Assembly (NCBI GenBank): GCA_963632245.1
Contig: CAVGTF010000046.1
Coordinates: 1 to 15,172 of the forward strand
Length of the DNA stretch: 15,172 nt
From: UBA1724 sp963632245
GTDB taxonomy: Bacteria; Verrucomicrobiota; Lentisphaeria; Oligosphaerales; Oligosphaeraceae
Reading direction: 5' to 3'
Positions 12,871 to 15,172 of this stretch are shown here, piece by piece. The notes below the pieces were generated by a model that was not told the DNA's origin, did not search any database, and worked only from the letters and a program-made list of their open reading frames with translations. Every line of letters begins with the position of its first letter. Position 1 is the stretch's first letter. The position numbers and the translations under genes were made by a program.

Positions 12871-15172
12871 CTATTCCACCAGGAGTGTCGCAAATGCCGC
12901 GGGCACGCGGTATTGGTTTGTCTGGGTGGGGAAGAGTCCGATGAGCTGGCTCTGACCCTCCACGGTGCGGTTCCGGAAGAAATTGCCCTTCATGTTCAGG
13001 CCGGAGGCATCATGGGCGCCCAGCATTTCCCAGGGGAGGCACAGGGTGGCAGTCCAGTAGTCGTCCTCCAGATGGCAGGAGAAGGCGTAGTCCGGATCCC
13101 AGGAGCGGTCTTCTGCGCGCTCCCGGGGATCGCTCCAGCGGGCGTCGTAGCGGCCGTCCTTTGCGCCCAGGATGAAATGCAGGCCATTATGGCCGTCGGG
13201 CGGACAGAGCAAGACCTCGATGGTGTCGTCCTTCCAGAGATTGCCGTCGTCCCGCGGGCGCTCCTGTGCGTGGATGCCGCGTGCGGGGTCTTCCTTGCAG
13301 TAGAAGTGCAGGAGGAGTCCCTCGGGTGCCGCGGCGACCTGCACGAGGCTCTTCTGGGGAGCCGGCGAGCCATCGAATTGCGTCATCTCGTGGGCGGGGA
13401 GTCCCGGGAAAAGACCCTCTTTGGTCTCCGCGGGGACTGCGGCGATTCGAGGCACGGCGAGTTCTGCGGAATCGGGGATCTTCAGGAGGGGCTCTGCACC
13501 CAGAAGGAACTCCGAGAGAATGCCCTCCATGCGGGTGCGATAGGCGGAGCCCTCGGGCGTCAGGTCGACGGCCCTTTGGAGGAGCGCCCGAAACGCTTTT
13601 GCGTCAGCGGGCGTATAGACATTGAAGGGATGCTGGAAGGGCCGCTCCATGGTGAGTGTTTCCACGCGGTTCCAGAATTCCCGCATGACTGTGTTTGCGG
13701 GGCCATAGAAGCGCTGGCAGTAGTCGTCCAGGAGGGCATCCAAGTCGAGTTCGGGCTCCCAGAGGAGCTTTGCGATGAGATATGCGGTCAGGTGGTTGAG
13801 ATAGGGGTAATGGAAGTCGTATTTCCATTCGCGCTGTGCGCCCTCGGAGGCATCGAAGGACTCGGATTCTACGAACTCGCCCTTCACATTTCCCAGGGCG
13901 TGGTTGGCGCGGATGTCCTCGGCCAGGAGGTGTGGATAGAAGCGCGGGTAGTGCCGCCAGGGCTTCCAGTAGTTCAGGTGCGGGTAGGTCCACAGATAGA
14001 CGGACGCCACCTTTTTCGACCAGGCCGCAATGGCATTTCGGATCTGCGCCTTTCCCTCGGGAGTGCGCTCATTCTGGCGCTGGTAGCAGATCATGACGGC
14101 CAGGTTGTCGGGGATCTCCGTCAGGCAGTCGGGCACCTCCTGGTAGTTTGAGTAGGCGAAGCAGCCCACCTTCTTGTCGGGGAAGACCTCCTTTGCGGCC
14201 TTGGCGACCCTGGCAGCGAAGCCCCATACGTAGTTGGAGAAGAGACCCTTCTCGCCGAGCTGCGGGGAGAGCTGCGCCTGGCATTCGGCGCATTCGCAGA
14301 TGCGTGTCATGCAGTCGTTGGGGCAGATGGGGAAGATGGTCAGCTGCGGATTCTTCTGGAAGAACTCCCGCATCTCCTCAATCCAGATCTCCACCGCCTT
14401 GGGCTGGGAGAGGCAGAGATTTCCGCCGGAGAGCACGGAGAGATTCGAGGTGTCCCGCTTGCCGTCAATGAGGGCGAAGTATTCCGGGTGGGTCTCGGCG
14501 TATTTGAGCATGAGGGCGAAGGCGTGCCCGATATTGACGGGCGACGGGGCGCCGTAGCCGATGCGACGATACCACAGGGCGTCTTCGGGATAGAGCTCGA
14601 AGTCGGTGAGCCAGGCATAGCGATACTCGAAGACCGGCGACTTCACTTCCTCTCGGGAGGACACCGCGAGTTCATTCAGGGAAGGAACCACGGTGCCGAC
14701 CTCGCCCGGCATATACCACCGGAATCCCAGGCTCTCCAGGAATTGGTGGACGCCATTCCAGGTGCCCATGTCGCCAAAGGCGCAGAGTCGCAGCTCGCCA
14801 TTCCAGGCCTCGTAGCTGCGCAGCGGGTGTGTCTCCATGGAGAGATCGCCGCCCGCGTAGTCGCGCCCCGCAATGCGCACGCCGTCGTTGCCCTGTCGGA
14901 GCCAGTATCCGTCGTGGGGGAGGGCGGAGGGTTCCGGGGCCTCCGGGCATCCCACGCGTGCGGCCTCTCCGAGACGGATCGCCACGGCGTCAGCAGGGAG
15001 GCTGGCCGCATCGGCGACGCGCCAGGATTCGCCGGTGGCGCGCCCCAGCCACTGCGAGAGCGCCTCTGCCGCCTGGTGCACGGGCTCGGCGGCATTGGCG
15101 TCCACGAGGATAGGCAAAGTGGGGGAGCCCTTCTTCCATAGGAGGCTCTCCTGAGCGGAGAGGCTTCCCAGC
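12871..15172 (-). CDS. DUF4838 glycoside-hydrolase-like protein with C-terminal CBM9-like domain (5' end beyond window)
   Basis: At least 748 residues counted from a TTG at 15117, but the frame stays open for 18 more codons to the window edge (ending WKKGSPT before that TTG). The true start and any signal peptide therefore lie outside. The N-terminal part resembles the alpha-glucuronidase-like domain common in such enzymes (AAEALSQWLGRATG). WNGVHQFLESLGFRWYMPGE (120-139) and the DUF4838 motif NDCMTRICECAEC (267-279, Cys274/276/279) follow. The barrel-like region runs to about 480. Residues about 575-748 form a CBM9-like domain (NLWKDDTIEVLL, YWTATLCLPWEMLG). DUF4838 proteins are presumed polysaccharide-degrading enzymes; I know no firm activity. 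The three cysteines could bind metal, but this is untested. Confidence 0.82.
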   Translation of the reverse strand, partial: LGSLSAQESLLWKKGSPTLPILVDANAAEPVHQAAEALSQWLGRATGESWRVADAASLPADAVAIRLGEAARVGCPEAPEPSALPHDGYWLRQGNDGVRIAGRDYAGGDLSMETHPLRSYEAWNGELRLCAFGDMGTWNGVHQFLESLGFRWYMPGEVGTVVPSLNELAVSSREEVKSPVFEYRYAWLTDFELYPEDALWYRRIGYGAPSPVNIGHAFALMLKYAETHPEYFALIDGKRDTSNLSVLSGGNLCLSQPKAVEIWIEEMREFFQKNPQLTIFPICPNDCMTRICECAECQAQLSPQLGEKGLFSNYVWGFAARVAKAAKEVFPDKKVGCFAYSNYQEVPDCLTEIPDNLAVMICYQRQNERTPEGKAQIRNAIAAWSKKVASVYLWTYPHLNYWKPWRHYPRFYPHLLAEDIRANHALGNVKGEFVESESFDASEGAQREWKYDFHYPYLNHLTAYLIAKLLWEPELDLDALLDDYCQRFYGPANTVMREFWNRVETLTMERPFQHPFNVYTPADAKAFRALLQRAVDLTPEGSAYRTRMEGILSEFLLGAEPLLKIPDSAELAVPRIAAVPAETKEGLFPGLPAHEMTQFDGSPAPQKSLVQVAAAPEGLLLHFYCKEDPARGIHAQERPRDDGNLWKDDTIEVLLCPPDGHNGLHFILGAKDGRYDARWSDPRERAEDRSWDPDYAFSCHLEDDYWTATLCLPWEMLGAHDASGLNMKGNFFRNRTVEGQSQLIGLFPTQTNQYRVPAAFATLLVE

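Noticed and set aside
12859..14151. 430-residue plus-strand open frame across the DUF4838 gene
   Set aside because: Antisense to a protein with a clear DUF4838 motif and CBM9-like domain.

Overview
The window looks like chromosomal DNA of a Gram-negative bacterium with a large repertoire of sugar-releasing enzymes. An RND pump with its periplasmic adaptor implies two membranes. The pairing of a GH123/DUF4091-like protein and a DUF4838 protein, both carrying CBM9-like modules, is typical of the Planctomycetes-Verrucomicrobia-Lentisphaerae/Kiritimatiellota group. That assignment is inference from gene families; no rRNA or marker gene is present.

Left part (about 1-4600): a minus-strand operon encodes an AcrA-type adaptor followed by an AcrB-type RND transporter. 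No outer-membrane TolC-type gene is in view. A 445-bp divergent intergenic region follows. It holds two related 16-bp palindromes 160 bp apart, one next to the presumed start of efflux transcription, plus a further 13-pair inverted repeat.

Middle (4904-9352, plus strand): a secreted GH123/DUF4091-like protein of about 1033 residues with an N-terminal CBM9-like domain, then an AI-2E-family membrane permease.

9353-11427: an accessory island. Two minus-strand genes, a DUF3990-type putative ADP-ribosyltransferase and a small partner, lie between two imperfect direct repeats of about 236 bp. The repeats are non-coding, rich in hairpins, and contain five-unit arrays of a 7-bp repeat; a third such array lies just outside the right copy. 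The gene pair appears lower in GC than its flanks. This is the least ordinary part of the window.

Right part (11428-15172, minus strand): an NSS-family sodium-coupled transporter preceded by a DUF4838 glycoside-hydrolase-like gene with a C-terminal CBM9-like domain. The DUF4838 reading frame is open to the window edge, so its 5' end is missing. A strong intrinsic terminator follows the transporter gene.

The efflux, hydrolase, permease and transporter genes look like ordinary chromosomal content. The DUF3990 pair and its bracketing repeats are the best candidate for an undescribed element.
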